DNA from: Candidatus Vagococcus giribetii
GTDB lineage: Bacteria; Bacillota; Bacilli; Lactobacillales; Vagococcaceae
Length of the DNA stretch: 64,000 bases
Reading direction: 5' to 3'
Assembly (NCBI RefSeq): GCF_017316185.1
Contig: NZ_JAFLVX010000026.1
Span: 1 to 64,000, forward strand
Below, piece after piece: positions 36,494 through 46,249 of the stretch (position 1 is the first letter of the stretch; every line of letters begins with the position of its first letter). Under the pieces are notes generated by a model. That model saw only the letters and a program-made list of their open reading frames with translations, did no database searches and had not been told where the DNA came from. A program made the translations under genes and the position numbers.

Positions 36494-36513
36494 ATCATTC
36501 TAAAGGAGAATTT

Positions 36514-36963
36514 ATGATCGATATTAAAACTTATTTATTTCATGATTTAGAAGATAGTGAGTTAAAAGAATTAACGGCTCTTTACAACCGTATTCGAAAA
36601 GAAACGTCTACTTGGAAAGATAAAGGTGCAGTTAGTGTCACTGAGTTTTCGGACTTGATTGAAGTTGAAACAATTTATATCATGTATGATAATGATGACA
36701 TGGTTGGCTTTTTAACTTATTATGTACCAGACAATTTTATTCATTTGTTTTTCTTAGAGGCAACTAGGCAAGGCTCTGGCTTAGGGAGTCTCTTACTTGA
36801 AAAAGTCTTAGTAGATTTTGAGGGTGAGACGATACAATTGAAGTGTTTGGTTCATAATAAAAAAGCTATTGCTTTTTATCAGCATAAACAGTTTGTTATT
36901 ACTGAAACACAAGTTTTAGAAGACGATAAAGGGTATCATTTGATGACACGCTATCCGTCATAA
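36514..36963 (+). CDS. GNAT-family N-acetyltransferase
   Basis: 149 residues. A short GNAT fold: the acetyl-CoA loop is RQGSGLGSLLLEK (about 89-101, variant of the Q/RxxGxG/A motif), preceded by IHLFFLEATR and followed by LVHNKKAIAFYQHKQF. Substrate unknown; small-molecule or peptide N-acetylation is expected. It ends the hisS-YitT unit and is closed by a bidirectional terminator shared with hutI. Confidence 0.82.
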   Translation: MIDIKTYLFHDLEDSELKELTALYNRIRKETSTWKDKGAVSVTEFSDLIEVETIYIMYDNDDMVGFLTYYVPDNFIHLFFLEATRQGSGLGSLLLEKVLVDFEGETIQLKCLVHNKKAIAFYQHKQFVITETQVLEDDKGYHLMTRYPS

Positions 36964-36973
36964 ACATGATACA

Positions 36974-37009
36974 AAAAAGAGTCTGACTAGTTATAGTCAG
37001 GCTCTTTTT
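36974..37009. terminator. Bidirectional terminator
   Basis: AAAAGAGtCTGACTA paired with TAGTCAGgCTCTTTT, 4-nt loop. It lies between the convergent GNAT and hutI genes. Confidence 0.9.
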
Positions 37010-37016
37010 GATTAGG

Positions 37017-38282
37017 TTAGATTAATTGTTGGTTTTTAACAACTACTTCACCTTTTTTATAAACATCTTGTACAAGGTTAGTAGCGAAGAAGTAAAGTGG
37101 ATAATCAACATTTGGTGCATCCCAAATGGCGATGTCTGCTTGTTTACCAACTTTGAAACTACCAATTGTTTCTCCAAGACCTACTGAGTAAGCAGCGTTA
37201 ATCGTTACAGCGTTGAATACTTGGATAGGTGTTAATTTCATTTTGAAACAACCTAGTTGCATGATGAATTGTAAGTTTGAAGTAGGACAACTTCCTGGGT
37301 TGTTATCTGTTGAAAGTGTAATCGCCATGCCGGCATCTAACATTTTTTTAGCAGGAGCGTAAGTATCAGCCATTAAGCTGAAAGTTGTTCCTGGTAAAAG
37401 GTTACCAATCACGTTACTTTCACTCATTTTTTTGATTCCTTCATCAGTTGCGGCCATTAAATGTTCAGCACTTACAGAGTGAAGTTCAGCGGCCACATCA
37501 ACTCCGCCAATTGAATCGATTTCATCGGCATGAATACGTAGTTTAAAGCCTAACTCTTTAGCTGCTGTTAACAAACGGTGAGATTGCTTAGCATTGAAAA
37601 CTCCTGTCTCACAGAAGATATCACAAAATTCTGCTAGATTATCTTCTTTAACTTTAGGCAGCATTTCCTCAATAATTAATTCGATGAAGGCATCTCCATC
37701 TCCATTAAATTCAGGTGGAATAGCATGTGCTGCCATGAATGTCGATACTAAATCAACTGAATGAGTGTGATTTAATTCTCTTACGACTTCTAATTGACGT
37801 TTTTCAGTCTCCCAATCAAGACCGTAACCACTTTTAGCTTCAACAGTTGTCACACCATGAGCTAGCATTTGATTAAGTAGTCGTTTTGATTTGTTGTAAA
37901 GAGTGTCAAAAGACGCTGCTTTAGTTGAGCGAACGGTACTTAAAATACCGCCACCTTCTTTAAGAATATCTAAATAACTAACACCGTTTAGTTTTTTGGC
38001 AAATTCATTTTCACGGCTACCACCATAAACTAAGTGTGTATGGCAATCAATTAAACCAGGAGACGCCATTTTACCACTGTAGTCAATTAGTTTTGTTTGA
38101 CTACCAATTAGTTCTTTCTCAGGAGTACCAGAGCCAATGGCTAAGATTAAACCATCTTTAATAGCGATGTACCCGTCTTCAATAATAGTGGCTTCATTCA
38201 TTTCTGTTCCCTTTAAGGCGCGTCCTAAATCTGTTGGACAAAAAATTTGACTGAAGTTTGTTAAAATTTTATCAGCGATCAT
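37017..38282 (-). CDS. hutI: Imidazolonepropionase
   Basis: 421 residues, amidohydrolase superfamily. Metal ligands begin with His81 and His83 in [13 protein letters not shown], followed by [24 protein letters not shown] and [11 protein letters not shown] (metal Asp). It opens the imidazolone ring of 4-imidazolone-5-propanoate to give N-formimino-L-glutamate, the third step of histidine breakdown. It is divergent from hutU over 277 bp that contain a 23-bp dyad. AAAGGAGG precedes the ATG, and a TATAAT box lies 32 bp upstream without a good -35, suggesting that an activator is needed. Confidence 0.96.
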   Translation of the reverse strand: MIADKILTNFSQIFCPTDLGRALKGTEMNEATIIEDGYIAIKDGLILAIGSGTPEKELIGSQTKLIDYSGKMASPGLIDCHTHLVYGGSRENEFAKKLNGVSYLDILKEGGGILSTVRSTKAASFDTLYNKSKRLLNQMLAHGVTTVEAKSGYGLDWETEKRQLEVVRELNHTHSVDLVSTFMAAHAIPPEFNGDGDAFIELIIEEMLPKVKEDNLAEFCDIFCETGVFNAKQSHRLLTAAKELGFKLRIHADEIDSIGGVDVAAELHSVSAEHLMAATDEGIKKMSESNVIGNLLPGTTFSLMADTYAPAKKMLDAGMAITLSTDNNPGSCPTSNLQFIMQLGCFKMKLTPIQVFNAVTINAAYSVGLGETIGSFKVGKQADIAIWDAPNVDYPLYFFATNLVQDVYKKGEVVVKNQQLI

Positions 38283-38314
38283 GTTGTTTTTTTCCTCCTT
38301 TGATTTACAATACT

Positions 38315-38320
38315 ATTATA
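38315..38320 (-). promoter_or_regulatory. -10 box of hutI
   Basis: TATAAT on the minus strand. The -35 position (38338-38343) reads AAGTAA, a poor match, and the dyad motif sits 14 bp further upstream, as expected of an activator-dependent promoter. Confidence 0.5.
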
Positions 38321-38356
38321 ACAAGATTTATTCGTAATTACTTTACTCTTTTGCCA

Positions 38357-38379
38357 TCTAATTTTTGTCAAATTTTAGA
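38357..38379. promoter_or_regulatory. Hut dyad motif between hutI and hutU
   Basis: TCTAA-tt-TTTG-t-CAAA-tt-TTAGA: symmetric at nine of eleven base pairs about the central base. It is shared, with one degenerate arm, by hutH (32530-32552). Position between two divergent hut genes supports a regulator-binding site serving both. A small hairpin, AAACCG/CGGTTT, follows at 38380-38400. Confidence 0.6.
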
Positions 38380-38559
38380 AACCGCTTTTTTGACGGTTTT
38401 TAAAATAAAAAAAATAACAAAAGACGCATGGATAGACTTTAAATTGACTAAGGTAATTTATAGTGTAGGCATAACCTAAAGAAATGATTACTTATCTAAA
38501 AGAATCATAACGTATCATATTTGTTGACTTTTTATCAAAACATTTAAGGAGGAAGTAAA

Positions 38560-40584
38560 ATGATTAGCAACAAAACTATTAGTGAGGCAATGACAATTAA
38601 ACTACCTGAAGTGTTACCAGATATGCCTGTATTCCAAGAGGGAATTAGACGGGCTCCAGATAGAGGATTTAGACTTTCTGAGTCACAAACAAAATTAGCC
38701 TTAAAAAATGCTTTAAGATATGTACCTGAAAAATTCCATGACCAAGTGATTCCGGAATTCTTAGAAGAATTAAAAACTCGTGGACGTATTTATGGTTATC
38801 GTTGGTATCCAAAAACTCGTGTTTATGGAAAACCAATTGATGAGTATAAAGGTAAATGTGTAGCAGCTAAAGCAATGCAAGTTATGATTGATAATAACTT
38901 AGATTTTGATATTGCTCTTTATCCATATGAATTAGTAACTTACGGAGAAACTGGTCAAGTTTGTTCTAACTGGATGCAATATCAATTGATTATGCGCTAC
39001 TTAGAAGAAATGACTGATGAGCAAACATTAGTAGTAGAATCAGGACATCCATTAGGCTTATTTGCTTCTAAAAAAGATGCACCTCGCGTTATTATTACAA
39101 ACGGTTTATTAGTAGGTGAGTATGACAATATTCATGACTGGGAAATCGGAGAACAAATGGGTGTGACTAACTACGGTCAAATGACTGCTGGTGGTTGGAT
39201 GTACATTGGACCTCAAGGGATTGTTCACGGAACATTTAATACATTATTAAATGCAGGTCGTTTGAAATTAGGTATTCCTGATGACGGTGATTTAAGAGGT
39301 AAATTATTCATTACATCTGGTTTAGGTGGCATGAGTGGTGCTCAAGGTAAAGCTGGAGAAATCGCTAAAGCTGTAGCAATTGTTGCAGAAGTTGACCGTT
39401 CTCGTATCGATACTCGTTTAGAACAAGGTTGGATTTCTCACGTAACAGAAACACCTGAAGCAACTATGGCATTAGCTAAAGAATACATGGATAAAGAAGA
39501 AACAACTTCTATTGCTTACCATGGTAATATTGTTGACTTACTTGAATACATTGACCAAAATGATATTCACGTTCACTTATTATCTGACCAAACATCTTGT
39601 CATAACGTGTACGAAGGTGGTTATTGTCCAGCAGGTATTACCTTTGAAGAAAGAACTCGTTTACTAGGTGAAGACCAAGAAACATTCCATAAATTAATTG
39701 ATGAAACGCTTAAACGTCACTTTGAAGTGATTAAATCATTAACATCTAAAGGAACTTATTTCTTTGACTACGGTAACTCATTTATGAAAGCTATTTATGA
39801 CACTGGTATTAAAGAAATTTCTAAAAACGGTATCGATGATAAAGATGGCTTTATCTGGCCTTCATATGTAGAAGACATCATGGGACCTATGTTATTTGAC
39901 TATGGTTATGGACCATTCCGTTGGGCTTGTTTAAGTCGTAAACACGAAGACTTAATGGCAACTGACAAAGCTGCTATGGAAGTAATTGATCCAAATCGTC
40001 GTTATCAAGATCGTGATAACTATAACTGGATTCGTGACGCTGAAGATAACAAATTAGTTGTAGGTACAGAAGCACGTATTCTTTATCAAGATGCTATGGG
40101 TCGTGTTAATATTGCCCTTAAATTTAACGAAATGGTAAGAGAAGGAAAAATTGGACCTGTCATGATTGGTCGTGACCACCATGACGTATCAGGAACTGAC
40201 TCTCCATTCCGTGAAACATCAAACATCAAAGATGGAAGTAATATTACAGCAGATATGGCGACACAATGTTACGCTGGTAACGCTGCTCGCGGTATGAGTT
40301 TAGTAGCTCTTCACAATGGTGGTGGTGTTGGTATTGGTAAATCAATCAACGGCGGATTTGGTTTAGTGCTAGACGGATCTGAATTAACAGATGAAATCAT
40401 TAAATCAGCTATTTCATGGGATACTATGGGTGGAGTTGCACGTCGTAGTTGGGCAAGAAATGAAAATGCCATTACAACATCTATTGAATACAATGAAATG
40501 CGTAAAGGAACAGATCATATCACAATTCCTTACATTGCTGATGAAGACAAAGTTGAAGCAGCAATCAAAGGTTTGTTTAAATAA
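38560..40584 (+). CDS. hutU: Urocanate hydratase (long form)
   Basis: 674 residues, the long urocanase form seen in streptococci and animals, against about 555 in Bacillus and Pseudomonas. Family motifs: YGETGQVCSNWMQYQL, GWMYIGPQGIVHGTF, a nucleotide-binding GLGGMSGAQGKA and the C-terminal block TADMATQCYAGNAARGMSL with its conserved Cys. It adds water to urocanate using tightly bound NAD+ as electrophile, giving imidazolonepropionate. It is divergent from hutI, with AAGGAGG before ATG 38560, and ends in a terminator before gltS. Full length, no frameshift. Confidence 0.96.
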   Translation: MISNKTISEAMTIKLPEVLPDMPVFQEGIRRAPDRGFRLSESQTKLALKNALRYVPEKFHDQVIPEFLEELKTRGRIYGYRWYPKTRVYGKPIDEYKGKCVAAKAMQVMIDNNLDFDIALYPYELVTYGETGQVCSNWMQYQLIMRYLEEMTDEQTLVVESGHPLGLFASKKDAPRVIITNGLLVGEYDNIHDWEIGEQMGVTNYGQMTAGGWMYIGPQGIVHGTFNTLLNAGRLKLGIPDDGDLRGKLFITSGLGGMSGAQGKAGEIAKAVAIVAEVDRSRIDTRLEQGWISHVTETPEATMALAKEYMDKEETTSIAYHGNIVDLLEYIDQNDIHVHLLSDQTSCHNVYEGGYCPAGITFEERTRLLGEDQETFHKLIDETLKRHFEVIKSLTSKGTYFFDYGNSFMKAIYDTGIKEISKNGIDDKDGFIWPSYVEDIMGPMLFDYGYGPFRWACLSRKHEDLMATDKAAMEVIDPNRRYQDRDNYNWIRDAEDNKLVVGTEARILYQDAMGRVNIALKFNEMVREGKIGPVMIGRDHHDVSGTDSPFRETSNIKDGSNITADMATQCYAGNAARGMSLVALHNGGGVGIGKSINGGFGLVLDGSELTDEIIKSAISWDTMGGVARRSWARNENAITTSIEYNEMRKGTDHITIPYIADEDKVEAAIKGLFK

Positions 40585-40629
40585 AAATGATGTGATCTTC
40601 CTATCCAAATCATAATAGAAAAACATCCC

Positions 40630-40680
40630 AATGATCTTAGGAAGTTAGAGGTAACTCTTTCTTTCTAGGATCATTTTTTT
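40630..40680 (+). terminator. Terminator of hutU
   Basis: AATGATCtTAG paired with CTAgGATCATT, with an inner AGAG-gtaa-CTCT stem, then a T-run. Confidence 0.75.
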
Positions 40681-40712
40681 ATAGCACCACTATTCAAACA
40701 AAAAGGAAAGGA

Positions 40713-41954
40713 ATGAAGGAGATGAAACTTGAGACAATTGATGGGATTCAGAACTTGCAACTGGATATGATAGCAACTTTGGCACTGGCAGGAGTATTAT
40801 TGATGCTCGGTTATTTTATTAGAAACAAGGTTAAGTTACTAGACCGATTATGTATACCGGCACCAGTTATTGGAGGCTTACTTTTTTCATTAATCGTATG
40901 GGGTTTTAGAAGTTCGGAAGTTCTGATTATTAACATGGATACTACGTTACAGTTGCCATTTATGTTAACTTTTTTCACTTGTGTTGGTTTTGGGGGAAGT
41001 TTTAAGCTATTAAAAAGCGGAGGTAAGTTATTAGTCTTGTTCTTGGTAGCTTGCTGGATTTTAGCTATTATTCAAAACGTGGTTGGAGTTAGTTTAGCGT
41101 CAGTATTAGGACTGAATCCTGTTTTAGGTGTTATGGCAGGAACGGTATCTTTAGTAGGCGGTCACGGCAATGCAGCAGCTTTTGGTCCTGTGGCTGAAAA
41201 TTTAGGTGTTACTGGTGCCACAACGGTAGCTGTTGCTTCGGCTACATTTGGGTTAATTACAGGTAGTTTGATTGGTGGTCCTGTAGGTAACTGGTTGATT
41301 AAGAAAAACAAGTTAGAAATCAAAACAGATGAGTCTGTTGAAGAAAAATCTGAAGAAGACGTTATTTCAGAAAATGATTTTAAAGTAAAATCATTTTTAA
41401 GCCATTTGACACTCATTTTTATCTTTATGTTTGGTGGTATTGTTATTTCAGATTTAGTTAGTAAACTAGGTATTCAAAATTTTGCCTTACCTAACTATGT
41501 AGGGGCAATGTTCTTAGCGATTATTTTTAGAAATCTCAATGACAAAAAAAATATTTTTGATTTAAATTTTAAAGAAATCAATATCATTATGGAAGTCGGT
41601 TTATCTTTCTTCTTAACCATGGCAACAATGACTCTTAAAATATGGGAGCTCGCCGACTTAGCGGGACCATTACTAATTCTATTAGTTGTTCAAATGATTA
41701 TCGTTATTTTATTTTCATTATTTATTGTCTTTCCAATGCTTGGGAAAACCTATGATAGTGCTGTTATGACAGGAGGTTATGCTGGTTGGGGACTAGGCAT
41801 ATCGGCGACTGCTGTTGTGTGTATGAGTGCTATTTGTGAAAAATATAATCTCCGCTCGACAAAAGCCTTTTTAATCGTACCTTTATGTGGAGCTGTATTT
41901 GTTGACATTGTGGCTGTGCCAATCATTATCTTTTTCATAACAAAATTTGCCTAG
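40713..41954 (+). CDS. gltS: Sodium/glutamate symporter GltS family
   Basis: 413 residues with about 10-12 hydrophobic segments. The two inverted-repeat halves show GTVSLVGGHGNAAAFG (about 147-162) and GGYAGWGLGISATA (about 349-362), the re-entrant loops of the ESS family. GltS carries glutamate with Na+. Following a pathway whose end product is glutamate, it may import extra glutamate or, under a favourable gradient, export the product; direction is inference. It has its own start signal (ATG 40713, AAAGG upstream; a second ATG at 40722 is too close to the next AAGGAG). It lies between the hutU terminator and the SARP-like regulator gene. Confidence 0.92.
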   Translation: MKEMKLETIDGIQNLQLDMIATLALAGVLLMLGYFIRNKVKLLDRLCIPAPVIGGLLFSLIVWGFRSSEVLIINMDTTLQLPFMLTFFTCVGFGGSFKLLKSGGKLLVLFLVACWILAIIQNVVGVSLASVLGLNPVLGVMAGTVSLVGGHGNAAAFGPVAENLGVTGATTVAVASATFGLITGSLIGGPVGNWLIKKNKLEIKTDESVEEKSEEDVISENDFKVKSFLSHLTLIFIFMFGGIVISDLVSKLGIQNFALPNYVGAMFLAIIFRNLNDKKNIFDLNFKEINIIMEVGLSFFLTMATMTLKIWELADLAGPLLILLVVQMIIVILFSLFIVFPMLGKTYDSAVMTGGYAGWGLGISATAVVCMSAICEKYNLRSTKAFLIVPLCGAVFVDIVAVPIIIFFITKFA

Positions 41955-42009
41955 TAATAAAAAAACTATCTTAATTATACACTTTGTTTATTTTTTAACA
42001 TAATAAAGG

Positions 42010-42015
42010 TATAAT
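42010..42015 (+). promoter_or_regulatory. -10 box of the SARP-like regulator gene
   Basis: TATAAT with only a poor -35 (TTGTTT 20 bp away). It would give a leader of about 70 nt before the TTG start. Confidence 0.35.
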
Positions 42016-42089
42016 AAGAGGTGATATATTGATCTAAAATTATCTATTATAAGGGAAATAGTTGTTTTATTGTGAAAGGGGAAGTTGCT

Positions 42090-45000
42090 TTGTCAAAATT
42101 AAGTTGTCGGTTATTTGGAAACCCAGAAATTAGAATGAATGAAGAGTTAATGTTATTTTCTTTCTCTAAAATTGATGCCCTGCTCTATTATTTACTAGTA
42201 ACGAAATCCGCAAGTCGAGATGAAGTGGCTGGTCTTTTTTGGCCTGATAAAAATGAGCAGAATGCTAAGAAAAATCTTCGTAACGCTATTTATCAAGCCA
42301 ATAAATTATTTGGATTAGAGGTTATAAAATCTCCTAATAAAGCACTTTTGACGTTATCTGAAGAGATTGAAATTGATTTAGATGTGGATGATTTCATGTC
42401 AGACACACAAAATCATTTATCCTTATATAGAGACTCTTTTTTGAAAGGCTTTTTTCTGAAAGACTGTGAAGGTTTTGAGTTTTGGATGATCAAGATGAGA
42501 AACTTCTATGAAAAGATTTTTCTACAAGAATGCTTTAAAAAAATTGAAAACGACATTGAGATGGGCCGTTTTGGAGATGTAGAGAAAAATATTCAACGCT
42601 TAATCAATATTGATGAATTTGACGAATCAAATTATCAACTATTAATGCGTTTTTATCAAATGAATAATCGAGATGAGAAAGTTGTTGAAACTTACTATAG
42701 TCTGTCTAATATTCTAAAAATGGAGTTAGGGATTACACCAAACAAACAAAGTAAGGATATTTACGAACATTCATTAAAGCGCTTAAATGATGAACAGAAT
42801 AAAGGTAAGCAACGGTTTAATACTCTGTTTTTTGGGCGGTTTAAAGAGCTTAAGCAAATTGAAACAACCATTAATTCTTTTAAAAATGACCTACCACACA
42901 AATCAATTTTGGTTAGTGGGGAAGCAGGAGTTGGGAAAAGTGCTCTGACTAATGTGGTTCTTGATAACGTGTCTGATGGGTTTAATGTATTAGAAACTCA
43001 GTGTTATCAAGTAGAAGAAAAGTATGATTTCAGACCATGGAAAGGAATTGTGAGTGGTTTATCAGGACTCATTAAAGAAGCTGGTCTAATTGAACTTGAT
43101 ATGTGGGAAGAGGTTGTTGATATCTTTTTCCCAACTATTGAAGATTATTTACCGAAATCAAAAGGTTACTCAAGTGATGATGTTTCCTTAACTTCCATGA
43201 CTGAGGTTTTGACGGAAACACTTAATTTATTAAGTGAAACTAAAAAAATGCTGATTATTTTTGAAGACATTCATTGGATGGACCAAGCAAGTATGGATTT
43301 ATTGTCTAGTGTCTTGTTAAACGTATCTAATAATGTGTTGTTTATGATGACTGCTAGAAATGAAAAAAATATTCAACTAGAACAGTTTAGTAATAGTTTG
43401 ATTCAGTCTGGTCTTCTGACAGATGTCAGGTTAACGCCGTTTTCTTTTGATGAAACTGAAAACTTTATCCATAAGAAATTGCCTAATCAACAAGTAAGTT
43501 CTCAAGCAGTTAGTAATGTGTTTGAGCACACAGAAGGAAATGCTTTTTTCTTACAGGAATATATTTCTCTTCTTCAAAGTAATGCTAATTTAAATACGAT
43601 GACTGTTAAAATGAAAGATGCTTTAAAAAATAGATTCTTGTATTTATCTGAAAAAGAACAGGCTATTGTTAATCTAGTGTCTTACTTTTATGATTATGCC
43701 TATATCAGCGATTTGGTATCGATTTTAGAGATTGATGAGATCGAGATGGTTGATTTACTTGAAGACTTAGTAGGTAAAAACATTTTAAGAGAAATTAATG
43801 TAGGAAGTGAAATTGCAGCGACCTTTACCCATATTAAATTGCGGGAATTTGTTTATATGAATCAATCTAATGGTAAAAAGAGACTTTATCATAAAAAGAT
43901 TGCGGATTGTTTAGAAGGTAAACTTGCCCAATATCCAAATGATTATCTGCTCTACGATAATTTGGCTTACCATTACCGAAAGGCTCGTGAGGATTTAAAA
44001 TCATTAACCTATAAGTTAATGTATTTGGAAAAACATTTAGGGTTTGTTCATGAATTATTCCCAGTAGAAGTGAAAGGGAAAAATCTTGGTTTAGATAGTT
44101 TAGTTTTTAATCAAGAAAATGTATTAAAAGACTTTAAAACCATAAAAAATGTGTTTGAGCAATTAGAAGATAAGTACGGCGATTTAGATGAATACAAAGA
44201 GTTATACTGTCAATATCTCTACCTAGAAGGCCGATTCTTCATCAAATATGGTGAGTATGAAACAGGTGTAGCTAACATTCTTCAAGTAATCAGTCAGTCA
44301 AAAGAGTTAAAGGACAAGCATTATTTATTACCAGGCTACAAGCAAATGATTTATTATTACATTCAAATTGATGAGCCTGAAAAAATGATTGAGTACATTG
44401 AGCTTGCTTTGGAATTATCGATTAAGCAAAATAATCATCAATCAATAGGTATTTTACTGAGACTAAAAGGTCTTTATGAGATGATGAGTGGCAATAATAT
44501 ACTAGCTGAAAAATTATTAAAAGAATCTATTAATACATTTATGCTAACGGATTCGATTGCTAAAAAGTATGCGGTTAATATTGCAGCAGCTAATAATTAT
44601 CTAGGTGAGATTAAATTTAATGAATGTCAATTTGAAGAGGCCTATCATTTCTTTTTAGAGGCTATTAATTTGTGTGCCAATAAGAGACCTTTATCTAGTT
44701 TATCGGTTTTTTATACAAATGCAGGAGCAGCACTTTTTGCTCAGGAAAAATATGAGTTAGCAGAGGATTTCTTATTGAGTTCTTTGGCAATCTACCAAGA
44801 GTTAAATACATACTGGAAACGTCCAAGATTAGATGCTTATTTGTCTCTTGTTTACTTAGAGAAAAAAGATTTCAAACAAGTTAAACACTTTTTAGATAAA
44901 GGACAAACCTTTGCAGAAACCATGAAAAATGATCGGGATATTGGAATTGTGGCTTTTTCGAAAGCAATCGTAGCTTCAAGTTTAGAGGAGTCAGTCGACA

Positions 45001-45122
45001 CTGCTTTTTGGCAAGAGACTCTAACAAAAGATGCTGAAGTCTATGCAAAAGAAGCGTTGGACAATTTAAATGCCTTTCAAGATTTATATGAAATCAAGTG
45101 GCTAAAGAAACGCTTTTCTTAA
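42090..45122 (+). CDS. SARP-like transcriptional activator (winged helix-BTAD-AAA-TPR)
   Basis: 1010 residues, the largest gene here. An N-terminal winged-helix region (about 1-85, LSCRLFGNPEI and WPDKNEQNAKKNLRNAIYQ) is followed by a bacterial transcriptional activation domain (about 90-225). An AAA/NACHT-type ATPase has Walker A SGEAGVGKS (about 276-284) and Walker B LIIFEDIHWMD (about 387-397). The C-terminal 450 residues are helical repeats of TPR type. The architecture is that of AfsR/SARP or MalT-like signal-integrating activators, common in Actinobacteria and rarer in Firmicutes. It lies directly after gltS, at the end of the hut locus and on the same strand, so it is the best candidate regulator of that locus (inference). 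The frame opens at GTG 42072, but AAAGGGG sits 8 nt before TTG 42090 and MSKLSCRLFG is the usual SARP start. Confidence 0.85.
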   Translation: MSKLSCRLFGNPEIRMNEELMLFSFSKIDALLYYLLVTKSASRDEVAGLFWPDKNEQNAKKNLRNAIYQANKLFGLEVIKSPNKALLTLSEEIEIDLDVDDFMSDTQNHLSLYRDSFLKGFFLKDCEGFEFWMIKMRNFYEKIFLQECFKKIENDIEMGRFGDVEKNIQRLINIDEFDESNYQLLMRFYQMNNRDEKVVETYYSLSNILKMELGITPNKQSKDIYEHSLKRLNDEQNKGKQRFNTLFFGRFKELKQIETTINSFKNDLPHKSILVSGEAGVGKSALTNVVLDNVSDGFNVLETQCYQVEEKYDFRPWKGIVSGLSGLIKEAGLIELDMWEEVVDIFFPTIEDYLPKSKGYSSDDVSLTSMTEVLTETLNLLSETKKMLIIFEDIHWMDQASMDLLSSVLLNVSNNVLFMMTARNEKNIQLEQFSNSLIQSGLLTDVRLTPFSFDETENFIHKKLPNQQVSSQAVSNVFEHTEGNAFFLQEYISLLQSNANLNTMTVKMKDALKNRFLYLSEKEQAIVNLVSYFYDYAYISDLVSILEIDEIEMVDLLEDLVGKNILREINVGSEIAATFTHIKLREFVYMNQSNGKKRLYHKKIADCLEGKLAQYPNDYLLYDNLAYHYRKAREDLKSLTYKLMYLEKHLGFVHELFPVEVKGKNLGLDSLVFNQENVLKDFKTIKNVFEQLEDKYGDLDEYKELYCQYLYLEGRFFIKYGEYETGVANILQVISQSKELKDKHYLLPGYKQMIYYYIQIDEPEKMIEYIELALELSIKQNNHQSIGILLRLKGLYEMMSGNNILAEKLLKESINTFMLTDSIAKKYAVNIAAANNYLGEIKFNECQFEEAYHFFLEAINLCANKRPLSSLSVFYTNAGAALFAQEKYELAEDFLLSSLAIYQELNTYWKRPRLDAYLSLVYLEKKDFKQVKHFLDKGQTFAETMKNDRDIGIVAFSKAIVASSLEESVDTAFWQETLTKDAEVYAKEALDNLNAFQDLYEIKWLKKRFS

Positions 45123-45143
45123 TTGGCGTTTAACGACCAAAAT

Positions 45144-45188
45144 AAAGAGAATCTAACATAAAAAAGGATTATGTTGGATTCTCTTTTA
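45144..45188 (+). terminator. Terminator of the SARP-like gene
   Basis: AAAGAGAATCtAACATAA paired with TTATGTTgGATTCTCTTT, T-run. Confidence 0.85.
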
Positions 45189-45265
45189 AATTTCTAAAGC
45201 CAAGTATACCAATAAATGTTACACTAATTTTAGTTACAAAAAAAATTAATGAGAGGAACAAGATT

Positions 45266-46249
45266 ATGTTAAGTTGGCTTATTGGCATTATTATTGTAAT
45301 TATTATTCTCCTTGTGATTGGATGTGCTTATGCAGGTAGTTTCTTTATCAATGCTGCGTTGTATAAAAATTCACCCTGGTATGTTAATACTGGGCATAAA
45401 TTGCTCAATCCAGATAATTTTAACAAGGAACGAACTGTTTATACAGATATAGAAGACCGTCAAAATGAAGTAGGTCATCAGTTTTATGAGGAAGAGATGA
45501 CTTCAGAATGGCAAATTAAACTAGATGGAGAAACTTTAGTAGCTAGAGAATATCGTAACTCTGTAGAAACCCATCAATGGGTAATTGCAGTTCATGGCTA
45601 TCGCTCATCAGGAAAAAGAGATATGAGCTTTCCTGCCTTGAAGTTTTCTGAAGCAGGCTATAACGTGTTAGTGATTGATTTAAGAGCTCACGGAAGCAGT
45701 ACAGGTGAGAAGATTGGTATGGGGTGGCTTGAAAAAGAAGATGTGAAGGCTTGGATTAATGAAGTTATACGTCGCGACGATCAAGCTGAGATTGTCTTAT
45801 TTGGAGGTTCCATGGGAGCAGCGACTATCATGATGGCAAGTGGCGATAAGTTACCAGACCAAGTAAAACTATTAGTAGCAGATTGTGGTTATTCTTCAGT
45901 TTATAGTGAGTTTTCAGACATGTTGACATCTGCTTTGAAATTACCAGCAACACCTATTCTATTTTTTGCTAACATCTTTAGTCAAAAACGTTTAGGCTTT
46001 TCTCTAAAAGAAGCATCATGTGTGACTCAATTGGCAAAAAATGAACGACCATTATTGTTAATTCATGGAACGAAGGATAAATTTGTCCCTCAAGAAGCAA
46101 TGGCAGTGAATTTAGCAGCAACAAAAGGCGTTAAAGAGAGTCTGTTAGTGAAAGATGCACCTCATCTATCTTCTTGGATTTATGAAGAAGATCGTTATTT
46201 TGAAACAGTGTTTGCTTTTGTTCAGAAGCACTTGGAAGGAGTTAGTTAA
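45266..46249 (+). CDS. Membrane-anchored alpha/beta hydrolase
   Basis: 327 residues. One N-terminal membrane helix (about 3-28) is followed by an alpha/beta-hydrolase domain: HGYRSSG oxyanion region, nucleophile Ser in FGGSMGAAT, Asp in HGTKDKFVP and a late His in DAPHLSSW. It resembles the YqkD/FrsA-like hydrolases of Firmicutes, esterases or peptidases of unknown substrate. The fold faces outside or inside depending on anchor orientation, which I cannot settle. Its stop is immediately followed by the ATG of the first EamA/SMR-like gene, so the three genes are one operon. Confidence 0.85.
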   Translation: MLSWLIGIIIVIIILLVIGCAYAGSFFINAALYKNSPWYVNTGHKLLNPDNFNKERTVYTDIEDRQNEVGHQFYEEEMTSEWQIKLDGETLVAREYRNSVETHQWVIAVHGYRSSGKRDMSFPALKFSEAGYNVLVIDLRAHGSSTGEKIGMGWLEKEDVKAWINEVIRRDDQAEIVLFGGSMGAATIMMASGDKLPDQVKLLVADCGYSSVYSEFSDMLTSALKLPATPILFFANIFSQKRLGFSLKEASCVTQLAKNERPLLLIHGTKDKFVPQEAMAVNLAATKGVKESLLVKDAPHLSSWIYEEDRYFETVFAFVQKHLEGVS

